Shown here: one piece after another, positions 47,004 through 56,109 of the stretch
How the letters are laid out: every line of letters begins with the position of its first letter
Numbering within the stretch: position 1 is the stretch's first letter
NCBI GenBank assembly: GCA_963764215.1
Contig: CAVXRS010000006.1
Span: 264,793 to 328,792, forward strand
Length of the DNA: 64,000 nt
Reading direction: 5' to 3'
DNA from: JAFDWI01 sp963764215
GTDB lineage: Bacteria; Actinomycetota; Acidimicrobiia; Acidimicrobiales; Iamiaceae
The notes under the pieces: model-generated
Told to the model about the DNA's origin: nothing
Database searches by the model: none
What the model saw: the letters and a program-made list of their open reading frames with translations, nothing else
Made by a program: the position numbers and the translations under genes

Positions 47004-47157
47004 GGCAATTGATCGCCCGAACGGGCGCCCCCAGATGCTACCAGCGCAGTTTCGAACCCCACCCACGACAGCACCGGCCGCCCCAGGCGCGCCCGCGCCA
47101 GGGGTGCAGCGCTGAAACGAACCGTCCGGCACCACCGGTGGCCGGTAGCCTCGTCGC

Positions 47158-48360
47158 GTGAATCCGACACCGATCTTCGTGTCGCGACTCGTCCGACTGC
47201 CGCTCATCGACTCCGACGGGTCGCCGGTGGGACGGGTGCACGACGTGGTGGTGATGCCCGCCGGGCGTCACGACCCGCGGGTGCTGGGATTCGTCGTCTC
47301 GGTGCAACGGCGCAACATCTTCCTCAATGCCAACCAGGTGATCGAGATCACTTCGGGCGGCCTGCGCCTCCGCACGGGTTTGCTGAACGTGCAACGCTTC
47401 CACAAGCGATCGGGCGAACAGCTCGCCTCGGCGGATCTGGTGGGCACCGAGATCGACGGTGAGCACATCACGGACCTCGCGATCGGCTTCGACTCCGCGC
47501 ACGAGGTCTGGCGTCTCACCACGGTCGCGCTCGCCCAACGCAGCGCGTTCCGACGTCGTTCTCCCCGGATCGAGCCCTGGTCCGAAGTCGCGCGCAACTT
47601 CGATGCCGGGCCCGACTTCGCCCAGGTTGCCGAGTTCCGCGAAATGCATCCGTCCGACGTCGCGGCCCGCTTGCGGCGACTTCCCCTGCAGCACCGGCGG
47701 CGGCTCGCCAAGTTGATGGAAGCCGACAACCTGGCCGACCTGCTCGAAGAGCTCGACGAGGACGACCAGATCCGGCTCATCGAGGGCCTCGACGTGGAAC
47801 GGCTGGTGTCGATCGTCGAGGAGATGGATCCCGACGATGCGGCCGACCTTCTGGGCGAGCTGGACGAGGCCCGACGGACCAGCCTGCTGGAAGCGATGGA
47901 ACCCGAGGATTCGACATCGCTGCGCACCCTGCTCTCCTATGGCGACGACACCGCCGGCGGTCTGATGACCCCCGACCCGGTGGTGCTGCCCGACACCGCC
48001 ACCGTGGCCGAGGCGCTCGCGGTAATCCGCCAGGCGACCCTTCCGGCGACGATCGCCGGCCAGGTCTTCGTCGTGCGCCCGCCCACCGCGCGACCGACGG
48101 GATCGTTCCTCGGCTCCGCACCGGTGCAACGGCTGCTCCGCGAGCCACCGGCCACGCCGCTGATCGAGTGCGTGTCCGAGGAGCCCCGTCCGGTGCCTCC
48201 GGAGATGCCCAGCCTCGAGGTCGCCGAACACCTGGCCTCCTACGATGCCCTGGCGGTCCCGGTCTGTGACCATCTGCGCCGACTCATCGGCGCGGTCACC
48301 GTGGACGACGTGCTCGACCACCTGCTGCCCGAAGGGTGGCGCCGGGGGGTGCCACGATGA
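47158..48360 (+). CDS. MgtE N-domain / CBS protein without transporter domain
   Basis: 400 residues, intact, from GTG 47158. The first ~170 residues are PRC-barrel-like (LVRLPLIDSDGSPVGRVHDVV). Then comes an MgtE N-type superhelical domain (MHPSDVAARLRRLPLQHRRRLAKLMEADNLADLLEELDEDDQI) and a CBS pair starting GDDTAGGLMTPDPVVLPDTATVAEAL. MgtE magnesium channels have these cytosolic sensor domains, but the five membrane helices are absent. It may sense magnesium or nucleotides and act on the DUF1003 membrane protein encoded by the next gene, whose ATG overlaps its stop (ATGA). This gene pair is widespread in actinobacteria. Confidence 0.9.
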   Translation: MNPTPIFVSRLVRLPLIDSDGSPVGRVHDVVVMPAGRHDPRVLGFVVSVQRRNIFLNANQVIEITSGGLRLRTGLLNVQRFHKRSGEQLASADLVGTEIDGEHITDLAIGFDSAHEVWRLTTVALAQRSAFRRRSPRIEPWSEVARNFDAGPDFAQVAEFREMHPSDVAARLRRLPLQHRRRLAKLMEADNLADLLEELDEDDQIRLIEGLDVERLVSIVEEMDPDDAADLLGELDEARRTSLLEAMEPEDSTSLRTLLSYGDDTAGGLMTPDPVVLPDTATVAEALAVIRQATLPATIAGQVFVVRPPTARPTGSFLGSAPVQRLLREPPATPLIECVSEEPRPVPPEMPSLEVAEHLASYDALAVPVCDHLRRLIGAVTVDDVLDHLLPEGWRRGVPR

Positions 48361-48896
48361 AGCGGCAACGCGCCGACGATCTCTCCCAGCCCCGCAGTGG
48401 CGGGCTGGGATTCGACGCCCACTACGACCCCGACGCGTTCGGCCGCTTCAGTGAGGGGATCGCCCGCTTCCTGGGCACCGGACGCTTTCTCGCGGCCCAG
48501 ACGGTGTTCATCATCATCTGGATCTCCCTGAACGCGGTGATGGTGCGGTGGCGCTGGGACCCGTACCCGTTCATCCTGTTGAACCTGGCGTTCTCCACCC
48601 AGGCGGCCTACGCCGCGCCGCTGATCCTGCTGGCCCAGAACCGCCAGGACGAACGGGACCGGGACCAGGTCGAGCGGGACCGGGACGTGAACGCGCGCAC
48701 GCAGGCCGACACCGAGTACCTCGCCCGCGAGCTCGCCTCGATGCGCCTCGCGCTGGCCGACGTGGTGTCCTCGGAGGACCTGGCCGACGCCGTCCGTCAG
48801 GTCACCGAAGCGCTGGACGAACTCCGAGGTGAACTGGCTGGCTCCGAGCCGGTCGACGGCGGCAATCCCGACGATGTCCACCGAAATTTGGAGTGA
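48357..48896 (+). CDS. DUF1003 membrane protein
   Basis: 179 residues, intact, ATG 48357 overlapping the previous stop. The DUF1003 core contains FLGTGRFLAAQTVFIIIWISLNAV and PFILLNLAFSTQAAYAAPLILLAQNRQDERDR, two membrane helices, followed by a charged helical region (DRDQVERDRDVNARTQADTE) likely to form a coiled coil. Function is unknown; the coupled MgtE-N/CBS gene suggests a two-component membrane complex responding to magnesium or nucleotide. The stop codon lies inside a large inverted repeat that could terminate transcription. Confidence 0.92.
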   Translation: MKRQRADDLSQPRSGGLGFDAHYDPDAFGRFSEGIARFLGTGRFLAAQTVFIIIWISLNAVMVRWRWDPYPFILLNLAFSTQAAYAAPLILLAQNRQDERDRDQVERDRDVNARTQADTEYLARELASMRLALADVVSSEDLADAVRQVTEALDELRGELAGSEPVDGGNPDDVHRNLE

Positions 48897-48933
48897 TCTG
48901 CGGCTCCCAGCAGCAGATCACTCCAAATTTCGG
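48881..48933. terminator. Perfect 21-bp inverted repeat spanning the DUF1003 stop codon
   Basis: Two perfectly complementary 21-base arms (48881-48901, beginning CCGAAATTTGGAG, and 48913-48933) enclose an 11-base loop. The TGA of DUF1003 is within the left arm. The stem would be very stable. There is no long T-run after it, so it would be a non-canonical terminator, or a binding site, or part of a repeat unit. It lies between convergent genes. Confidence 0.7.
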
Positions 48934-48957
48934 GTCGTGGTTCCCGCCAGGCTTGCC

Positions 48958-49144
48958 TCACCCGGTGAGGCGGCGGGCCCTCCATCTGGCGAGCAGGATC
49001 ATCGCGGCACCGGCGAGTAGGCACCACCCGGCCAGAGGTGCCTTGGACGGCAGCGACGTGCCGGTCCGGGGCAGCTCCGCGCCCGCCTGGGTCGCTGCCG
49101 GACAGATCCACGATGTCGTCGCGCGCGAACCCGTCTCCGTCGAG
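48958..49144 (-). pseudogene. Orphan LPXTG-type cell-wall sorting tail
   Basis: The minus-strand reading QAGAELPRTGTSLPSKAPLA, GWCLLAGAAMILLARWRARRLTG has an LPRTG sortase motif, a hydrophobic stretch and a basic tail, the three parts of a cell-wall sorting signal. There is no start codon between it and the end of the BTAD-regulator gene at 49145, and no signal peptide or body. It may be the 3' end of a deleted surface-protein gene, or be joined to something by an indel. Confidence 0.55.
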
Positions 49145-52100
49145 TCAGTTCCAGGGTTGCCCGGCGGTCGATGCCCCGAAGCGTTCCACCATCGCCGTCG
49201 CACGCCGGCGAGCCGCGGTCGCGTCGGAGCTTCGACCGAGCATGTCGGCGAGCCGCGCCCGGATGCGTGCGACCGGGCCCCACCAGGCTCCGCCTCCGCC
49301 GTAGCAGTTCAGGACGACGAACAATCCGTCATCGGGAGCGAGCAGCTCGTCCAGGGCGGCTGCTCCCGCATGGTCGCCCAGGGTCGCAGCCACATCGCCG
49401 AGGACGGCCACGGTCAACAGCCGGTTCGAGTCGACCGGGATGCTCTCGAACGCCCGCTCCGCGAAGCGTCGGTAAGCGGTCTCGGCACCCTTCAGGTCAC
49501 CGGCCAACGACCGAGCCAGCGCCAGGACCGCGCCGTAACAGGGGATCTCGGGTTGCGCCGCGGCGGTCGCGTCGAGCAGATCCATCATCTCCGCGGCACG
49601 TCCCTGCGCGAGCCGGATGGCCACGAGTTGCACCGCCGCACACGCCGCGGCTTCCGGAGGGGGATCCGTCTGGATCGTCGTGGCCTCACCCAACGCGACC
49701 TCCGCCGCATTCGGGTCGCCATCGACGAGCAGCCACAGCGAGTCCCAGGTGGCCGCGGCCCATCTCCAGTACGGATGCACCTGCGCCGAAATGGCTACCA
49801 ACGTCTCGTCGAGCGCCGCTCGGGCTCCGGACCGGTCGCCTCGCACCAGGAGTTCCTCGTGCCGCGCGAGCAGGCTGTACCCGACGATCTCGTCGGGCAG
49901 TCGATCACGAGGGAGGGCCAGTGCCTCTTCGATCACCGCCAGACGTGCATCGGACTGACCGGCATCGGTGAGGATGTTGCGCTGGGCGAGAAGTGCCCGT
50001 GCCAGTCGTTGGGGTCCAGCGCCGTCGGCCCTGGCCCGCTGCAGCGTCCCGGTGAGCAGTTCAGTGCGTTCGGCGAGTGAACCGGTGAACAGCATCGCCC
50101 AGGCCAGCTCCACCTCGACCGCGGTCTGCAGCATCGCTCTGGCGGCATCGTCCAGAGGAAATGAAGGTGTGTGATGGTCGACCGCGGGGGCGTCGAACGA
50201 CCGGACGGCGGACAAAGCGGTTCGGAGACGGTTGATCCGCTCGTCGTCGTTCATGCCGTAGGCCGCGCCCCGGCCCGCCCGACCCACCAGCAGCAGCGCG
50301 GCACGAGCGGATTCGTGGGGAAGACCCAGTTCGGACGCCAGATCCGTTGCCTCGTCGAGCAGGGCTACGGCCTGCTTCGCTTCGCCCAGCGCATGACGCG
50401 TCCATCCCTGCGCAACGAGGATCGAGGCCCGCAGCGGCACCGAGGCGCCGGCGAGGTGACCAAACGCCTCACTGAACTGGAGATCCGCCAGCTCCCAGGC
50501 GCCACGGGTGAGCGAGTCGACTCCGGCCAGATAGCCGTGTCGGGCGGCGTCCGCACGGTGTTCGGACCTGCTGTGCGCGAAATGGTGGGCGATTCGCGCG
50601 TGCGGCTGCGCGTCCTGGGATGCCTGCTCGAGCACTCGAGCGACCCGGGCGTGCAGACCGGCCAGGCGAGGCCTGCTGATCCGATCGAGCACGACGTCAC
50701 GGGTGATCTGATGGGCGAACTCCACGACGTCGGGCTGCTCGGTCTCGGCGAGCAGGCCCGCCCTGATCAACCGTTCGACCCCCGCCTCGGCACGTTCGGA
50801 GGGTCCCGCCCAACACGTTGCGATCACGGCAACCGACGGACGTGGTCCGATCACCGCGGCCACCTCGGCCAAGGAGACGAGGTCCTCGGGCAGCGCCTCG
50901 ATGCGGTTTCGCATCCACGAACGCACCTGTTCGGGAATCTTCGAGATCACGAACCGGTTCCTTCGACGCGCGTCCCGGACGACCTCGCTGATGTAGTAGG
51001 GCAGCCCTCCGGTGCGCTCCCAGAGCTGCGTGGCCAGCAGGTCCGCGTCGAGTGGCTCGCTCAACAGGTCGGCAAGCTCGATCGACAACGGGACCAGCTC
51101 ACCCACACGAATCGCGCGCAGCTCCAGCACCGATGTCGGTGCTGCCCGGAGGAGCTCCGCCAACGGTGCCGGTGCGCCGACCTCGTCCCGCGCCGTGGCG
51201 ACGACCTGGAGGTTCACCTCCACTTCCTCGAGCAACCTCGCGAGCAGACCCAGGGTGTCTCCCGAGGCCCAGTGCAGGTCGTCGACCACCAGGACCAGCG
51301 GGCCGTGACGGCCCAGCGAGACAACGGCATCGGTGACCGCCCCCAGCAGCCTCGCCCGCATGGTGCGACCGTCGATGGTCACCGTCGCTTCCTCGTGCGT
51401 GTCGAAAGAGGCCAGCCGCGTCGAGCACCGCGGCACCAGGTCCTTCAGCACTCACGATCCCGGCCTGCCCGAAGCCTCGTAACGCGTCTGCGATCGGCTC
51501 GAAGGGCTCGCCGAGGTCCGCGTGGCAGCGCCCCCACAGGATCGTGGCGTCGACCCCCGCGACGAACTCCTCGACGAGACGGGTCTTGCCGATACCTGCC
51601 GGCCCGGTCACGAGAACCAGGTTGGGTTGACGCGTCTCCACGGTGTCGCCCAGACGCTCCTTCAGGACCTCGAGTTCGTCGCGCCGCCCGAGAAACAGCT
51701 CGTGGCGGTTCCAATCCTGGCGCGGGGCCATGCGCTCGGACCGATTCTGGGACGACTCGATGAGTTCGACGAGATGGCCGGCCGGTTCGACTCCCAACTC
51801 TGCCCCGATGGTGGTCACCAGGGTCGCATGCACGCTCCTGGCCGCCGCTGGCCGGCCGGCGGCGAGTTGTGCCTCGATGAGCAGCTCGTAGGCGGACTCG
51901 TCCAATGGGTCGTGTTCGATCGACATTTCGGCCATCGCCACGGCTTCGGTGATCCGTCCCTGGGTGAGCAGCGTCCTCGCGACAACGCGCCTGGCCTGAC
52001 GACCGAACGTGTCGACCCGGAGATGCAGGCGTCGCAACCAGTCCCCCTCGGCGCTGATCGCCAATGGTTGCGACAACACGGTCAGCGCCTCGCGCGAGAC

Positions 52101-52498
52101 GATTCGGCGCGCACTGGGTCGCCCGACTCGAGCGCCCGGTTCGCGTCGGTCACGAGCGTCTCGGCCACGGCGAGGTCGGTGGTCGCGCCGACCGGCAAGG
52201 TCAGCTCAACGATTCCCGCGTTCGAGCGCAGCGACTCGGGTGCGATGTCCACCGAGGAGAGCACCCGTCGCACCTTGGCGAGCACTCCGCGCACCGCACC
52301 GGCCCAGTGGTCCGGAAAATCCCAGTCTCCCCAGAGCAGCTCCGCTACTTCTTCACGTCGCACCGGACGCCGTTCGTCCCACAGCATCGCCAACACGGCC
52401 GCGACCTGCGGTCGCGCCACGGTCACCGTCTGGCCCCCAGCACCGTGGACGACCACCTGACCCATGAACTCCAATCGAGGCCCGCCCCCGTCCGCCAT
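49145..52498 (-). CDS. BTAD/SARP-type regulator with AAA ATPase and TPR-like region (two frameshifts)
   Basis: About 1118 codons from ATG 52498 (MADGGGPRLEFMGQVVVHGA). The N-terminal winged helix (VARPQVAAVLAMLWDERRPV, RREEVAELLWGDW) and BTAD repeats (AVAMAEMSIEHDPLDESAYELLIEAQLAAGRPAAA) define a SARP/AfsR-like regulator. A STAND-type ATPase follows, with Walker A VTGPAGIGKTRLVEEF and Walker B LVLVVDDLHWAS. The C-terminal ~550 residues are helical, TPR-like. Frame changes lie near 52080 and 51445. Such proteins integrate signals and activate nearby genes. The divergent Tat lipoprotein gene at 52615 is its closest candidate target. Confidence 0.9.
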
Positions 52499-52614
52499 GT
52501 TTCCAGAGTAACTGCCGACCCGGGGCGAACCTGGCGGAGAGGTCTTCCAGCAGCGCTCCGCAACCGACGACGCGTTGCTCTCTGTTCGATTCGCCACTGC
52601 TACCGTCGTCGAGG

Positions 52615-53715
52615 ATGAACGGCATCCCGCGGCGCGATCTGCTGATCGCAGGCGCCACCACGAGCGCCCTCGCGCTGAGCGGATGCAGCACCGAGGGGTC
52701 CACCCAGGGCGCGGTGAAACCCTGGAGCAGGGTCCACTTCAAGAGTGGCACGGAACCGTGGACGTGCGTGCCGATCAGCGGTCGACAGGTCGACCCGGTC
52801 GGTGGTCCCTACAAACGTTCCGTGGATGACGTCGGCAACCTGCGTTTCACCAGCGCCGCAGCGAACACCGAGACGTCCCGTCGAGAGGTGTGGGTGACCG
52901 GGGATCCGGTCCGTGACGTCGAAGCCCGTGTGGTGATCGAGCCTCCCAGCGCCATGGACCCGGCGGTGGTCACGCCGCAGATGGGCATCGCCCTTCGGGT
53001 GTCCGATGCCAAAGGTGGCAAACGGGCGGCGTTCATGTTCGACACCAACATCTTCAGCGGTGTCTACTGGGAAACCTGGTGTGCGCTCTGGGAATGGAAC
53101 GAATCGGTCTCACCCACCAACGGGGCGGGCTCGAAAGCGTCGAAGGCCTTGCCCCGGGTCCCGTACCGGCTCCCGATTCGGCAGGCCCAACGCATTGCGA
53201 AGAACCCGAACATCGACGTGCTCGCCGTCGACCCGAGCCCGCTCGGGGTGCCGCGCTTCCAGAACGGAGACGTTGTCGACGTCGTCGGCACCCTCGACCC
53301 CAGCTACACACAACGTGCGGCGCGAATCCGGGCGGTCGACAACTGGGAATACGGAACGGTCGCCGGTCCCGTTCTCGTGCTGGCCAGCGCGCCCCACACC
53401 GAAGCGTCACCGCGTGCGCTCGAAACCGGGTACGTGCAATTCGCAGATCCGGGAGGGAAAGCCGCCGACCCCCGGTCGCTCTACCCGATGCATGTCGCGG
53501 CGCGCGTGATCGGGAACGTGGCCCAACTCAAGACCTGGCCCGATGGCGAGGCCGAACCCACCTGGTCGACGCCGTACCAATCGGTCACTGTCGATTTCTC
53601 TCACGTCACCGACACGACGATTCCCGAATCCGGCCAGGTCGGCCTGATCGTCAACCACCTGCACGGCGCCGGCCAGTACGTCGCCTACGGTGACCTCGAG
53701 GTCACCCCGTTGTAG
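52615..53715 (+). CDS. Tat-exported lipoprotein, function unknown
   Basis: 366 residues, intact, from ATG 52615. The N-terminus MNGIPRRDLLIAGATTSALA ends in the lipobox LSGC and carries a twin arginine, so it is a Tat-type lipoprotein. The body is beta-rich: REVWVTGDPVRDVEARVVIEPP, GIALRVSDAKGGKRAAFMFD and VTVDFSHVTDTTIPESGQVG, ending LIVNHLHGAGQYVAYGDLEVTPL. This resembles carbohydrate-binding or concanavalin-like jelly-roll folds, with a patterned 'YVAYGDLEV' end seen in such modules. I cannot name the family. It is divergent from the BTAD regulator, 116 bp between starts, suggesting regulation by it. Confidence 0.75.
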   Translation: MNGIPRRDLLIAGATTSALALSGCSTEGSTQGAVKPWSRVHFKSGTEPWTCVPISGRQVDPVGGPYKRSVDDVGNLRFTSAAANTETSRREVWVTGDPVRDVEARVVIEPPSAMDPAVVTPQMGIALRVSDAKGGKRAAFMFDTNIFSGVYWETWCALWEWNESVSPTNGAGSKASKALPRVPYRLPIRQAQRIAKNPNIDVLAVDPSPLGVPRFQNGDVVDVVGTLDPSYTQRAARIRAVDNWEYGTVAGPVLVLASAPHTEASPRALETGYVQFADPGGKAADPRSLYPMHVAARVIGNVAQLKTWPDGEAEPTWSTPYQSVTVDFSHVTDTTIPESGQVGLIVNHLHGAGQYVAYGDLEVTPL

Positions 53716-53728
53716 CCGAACCGATCGT

Positions 53729-54121
53729 TCAGGGAGAGCCGACCGGGAACGAACGCATCAGGTGGTTCCACCAACAGGCGGTGCACACCTCGACCACGTA
53801 CCCGGTGAAGGTGCCGCGTCGCCGCGCGATCTTCGCGAGCTCACCCTTGGCCGAAAGGCAGCGTCCCGAAGCCGGCAGGCGGGTGCCGAACACGTAGGTG
53901 ACCAGGACGAGGTCTCGTCGTTCGCAGATCGGGCACGGCCGATCCGTGGCCATGCCGAGCTCGGTGGCGTTGCGGCGCAGTTCCGGGTGGGCGTCACACA
54001 CTTCGTGCCGGGCCAGGCGTCCCCCCCGGTACTGGGAGATGAGCGCCTGACGCGTCAAGCGGTAGTCGATCTCGCCGGTCCCGTTGAAACGGGCCGTGAC
54101 AGGCGCGCTGCGGGCAGCCAC
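53729..54121 (-). CDS. DUF5318 family protein
   Basis: 130 residues, intact, from ATG 54121. Motifs: EIDYRLTRQALISQYRGGRLARHEVCDAHPELRRNA, then a cysteine pair CPICERRDLVLVTYVFG and a second pair in VEVCTACWWNHLMRSF. The two C-x2-C pairs suggest a zinc ribbon. DUF5318 proteins are an actinobacterial family of unknown function, found in mycobacteria close to a PadR regulator, ino1 and ponA. Here PadR and ino1 follow and a PonA1-like gene is 7 kb away, so the neighbourhood is partly conserved. It is convergent with the Tat lipoprotein gene and divergent from padR. Confidence 0.85.
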   Translation of the reverse strand: MAARSAPVTARFNGTGEIDYRLTRQALISQYRGGRLARHEVCDAHPELRRNATELGMATDRPCPICERRDLVLVTYVFGTRLPASGRCLSAKGELAKIARRRGTFTGYVVEVCTACWWNHLMRSFPVGSP

Positions 54122-54220
54122 GGTGGATCACGCTAGTGCCGGGCGGACGACGTTGCTCGACATCGGAGACTTCGGTCACCGGGCGTTGACACCGGCGGTT
54201 CCAACGCGGATACTGACGAT

Positions 54221-54251
54221 CTATCACTTCGATAGTTCGATTCGATATATT
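54221..54251 (+). promoter_or_regulatory. PadR gene promoter with possible operator
   Basis: An unusually AT-rich patch holds the small inverted repeat CTATC-N5-GATAG (54221-54235) and the -10-like TATATT (54246-54251), nine bases before ATG 54261. No clear -35 is seen. Leaderless transcription with PadR autoregulation at the repeat is plausible. Confidence 0.45.
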
Positions 54252-54260
54252 GCACACGTC

Positions 54261-54902
54261 ATGAGTCTCCTCGATCTCTCCCTCCTCGGCCTGTTGGCCG
54301 ACCAGCCGTTGCACGGCTATGAGCTTTCCAAGCGGCTGCGCGAACTGGGACGCGGCGCCGTGTCCTACGGCGCGCTCTACCCTGCGCTAGGCCGCCTCGA
54401 CCGCAAGGGGCTGATCACCTCGGCCACGGCACCGGCCGGCGGCAGCTCCCCTGCCCCGATGACCGGCTCGCTCGGCGCGGAAGTCGCCCGGCTGCGCCGC
54501 GGGGCCTCGGCCGCGACGACGACCCGTTCCAAGCGCAGGCGGAAGGTGTACACGATCACCGACACCGGCCGTCGTCGTCTGCACGAGTTGTTGGTCGAAC
54601 CGGCCGAGGACGACCGGACGTTCGCGACGCAACTGGCATTTGCCAGCCATCTCGACGCGGCCGAACGGTCGGCGCTGTTCGACCGCCGCCGCCAGGTGCT
54701 GCGTGACCGACTCGCCCAGGATCCGCCCCGCCTGCTCGACCGTTACCGCCTCGCGCTGCGGGAACGTGACCGCCTCGCCGACGAGGCCGAGGTCGACTGG
54801 CTCGACCATCTGATCGCCGCCGAACGCGACGACCTACCCCGACCCGTTGTCGACGACGTCGCCGACGGAGCACCCCGAACCGTTGGAGGTTCCATCCGAT
54901 GA
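54261..54902 (+). CDS. PadR-family transcriptional regulator
   Basis: 213 residues, intact, from ATG 54261 (MSLLDLSLLGLLADQPLHGY). The PadR winged helix is clear: ELSKRLRELGRGAVSYGALYPALGRLDRKGLI. An insert rich in Ala, Gly and Ser (about residues 55-90) precedes the wing end KRRRKVYTITDTGRRRLHELL. The C-terminal Vir_AT-like helical part (FATQLAFASHLDAAERSALFDRRRQVL) is for dimerisation. ino1 starts at 54899, overlapping its stop by 4 bp, so this regulator is cotranscribed with inositol phosphate synthase, as in mycobacteria, and probably controls the pair. Confidence 0.92.
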   Translation: MSLLDLSLLGLLADQPLHGYELSKRLRELGRGAVSYGALYPALGRLDRKGLITSATAPAGGSSPAPMTGSLGAEVARLRRGASAATTTRSKRRRKVYTITDTGRRRLHELLVEPAEDDRTFATQLAFASHLDAAERSALFDRRRQVLRDRLAQDPPRLLDRYRLALRERDRLADEAEVDWLDHLIAAERDDLPRPVVDDVADGAPRTVGGSIR

Positions 54903-55972
54903 GCACCATCCGACTGGCCATTGCCGGTGTCGGCAACTGCGCCAACTCTCTGATCCAAGGTCTGAGCTACTACGCCGACGCGCAGGACGGCGACGAGGTG
55001 CCGGGTCTGATGCACGTGACCCTCGGTGGCTACCACATCAGCGACATCGAATTGGTCGCCGCGTTCGACGTGGATGCCACCAAGGTCGGCCAGGAAGTCT
55101 CCAAGGCCATGTGGGCCGGACTGAACAACACGATCCGCTTCGCCGACGTGCCCGACACCGGCGTGCGCGTCCAGCGCGGCCCCACGATGGACGGGTTCGG
55201 CAAGTACTACGCCCTGAGCGCCGAGGAGTCCCCGGCCGAACCGGTCGATGTCACCCAGGCGTTGCGGGACGCCGAGGTCGACGTGCTGGTGTCGTACCTG
55301 CCGGTGGGATCCGAAGAGGCCCAGAAGTACTACGCCCAGTGCTGCCTGGATGCCAAGGTCGCGTTCGTCAACGCGATTCCGGTGTTCATCGCCTCGAATC
55401 CCGAGTGGGCGCAGAAGTTCGTGGACGCCGGCGTGCCGATCGTCGGCGACGACATCAAGTCCCAGGTCGGCGCCACGATCGTGCACCGGATCCTGTCCCG
55501 TCTGTTCGAGGACCGGGGCATGGTGCTGGACCGCACCTACCAGCTCAACGTGGGCGGCAACATGGACTTCAAGAACATGCTCGAGCGCGAACGCCTGGAG
55601 TCCAAGAAGATCTCCAAGACCCAATCGGTGACGTCCCAGCTCGACCACGGCATCGCCGAGGACGACGTCCACATCGGCCCTTCCGACCATGTCGCCTGGT
55701 TGCAGGACCGCAAGTGGGCCTACATCCGTCTGGAAGGTCGCAACTTCGGCGACGTCCCCCTGAACATCGAGCTCAAGCTCGAGGTGTGGGATTCGCCGAA
55801 CTCGGCCGGGGTGATCATCGACGCGCTGCGCTGCGCCAAGCTCGGTCTGGACCGCGGCATCGGCGGTCCGCTGGAAGGCCCGTCGGCGTACTTCATGAAG
55901 TCGCCGCCGGTCCAGCACCACGACGCCGACGCCCACGAGATGATCGAGCAGTTCGCGGCAGGCGACGCCTGA
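54899..55972 (+). CDS. ino1: Myo-inositol-1-phosphate synthase
   Basis: 357 residues, intact, ATG 54899. Converts glucose-6-phosphate to inositol-1-phosphate with NAD; inositol feeds phosphatidylinositol and mycothiol synthesis in actinobacteria. The NAD motif IRLAIAGVGNCANSLIQGL, VVAFD-type segment (LVAAFDVDATKVG), IPIVGDDIKSQ-type catalytic stretch (VPIVGDDIKSQVGATIVHR), NVGGNMDFKNMLERERLESKKISKTQ and WDSPNSAGVIIDALRCAKLGLDRG are all characteristic. Standard actinobacterial length. It is coupled to PadR by a 4-bp overlap. The last ~30 bases of the gene are repeated just downstream. Confidence 0.97.
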   Translation: MSTIRLAIAGVGNCANSLIQGLSYYADAQDGDEVPGLMHVTLGGYHISDIELVAAFDVDATKVGQEVSKAMWAGLNNTIRFADVPDTGVRVQRGPTMDGFGKYYALSAEESPAEPVDVTQALRDAEVDVLVSYLPVGSEEAQKYYAQCCLDAKVAFVNAIPVFIASNPEWAQKFVDAGVPIVGDDIKSQVGATIVHRILSRLFEDRGMVLDRTYQLNVGGNMDFKNMLERERLESKKISKTQSVTSQLDHGIAEDDVHIGPSDHVAWLQDRKWAYIRLEGRNFGDVPLNIELKLEVWDSPNSAGVIIDALRCAKLGLDRGIGGPLEGPSAYFMKSPPVQHHDADAHEMIEQFAAGDA

Positions 55973-56040
55973 CGGGAACTGGGCCATCAAGGGCCGGCTG
56001 GGTCGGGGTCGAGCAGTTCGCTTCCAGGCGACGCCTGACG
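55944..56040 (+). repeat. Duplicated 3' end of ino1
   Basis: The final bases of ino1 plus its stop (TCGAGCAGTTCG...GACGCCTGACG, 55944-55974) recur at 56009-56040 with a small internal change. The repeat includes the hairpin-like CAGGCGACGCCTG. It is a local duplication, leaving a non-coding echo of the gene's end between ino1 and hsdM. Confidence 0.85.
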
Positions 56041-56109
56041 CAGGACGACTCGTCCTGCCCTGGGTAACCTTCGGCGGGTGACCCAGCCTCAAAGCGGATC
56101 CCACAGCCG

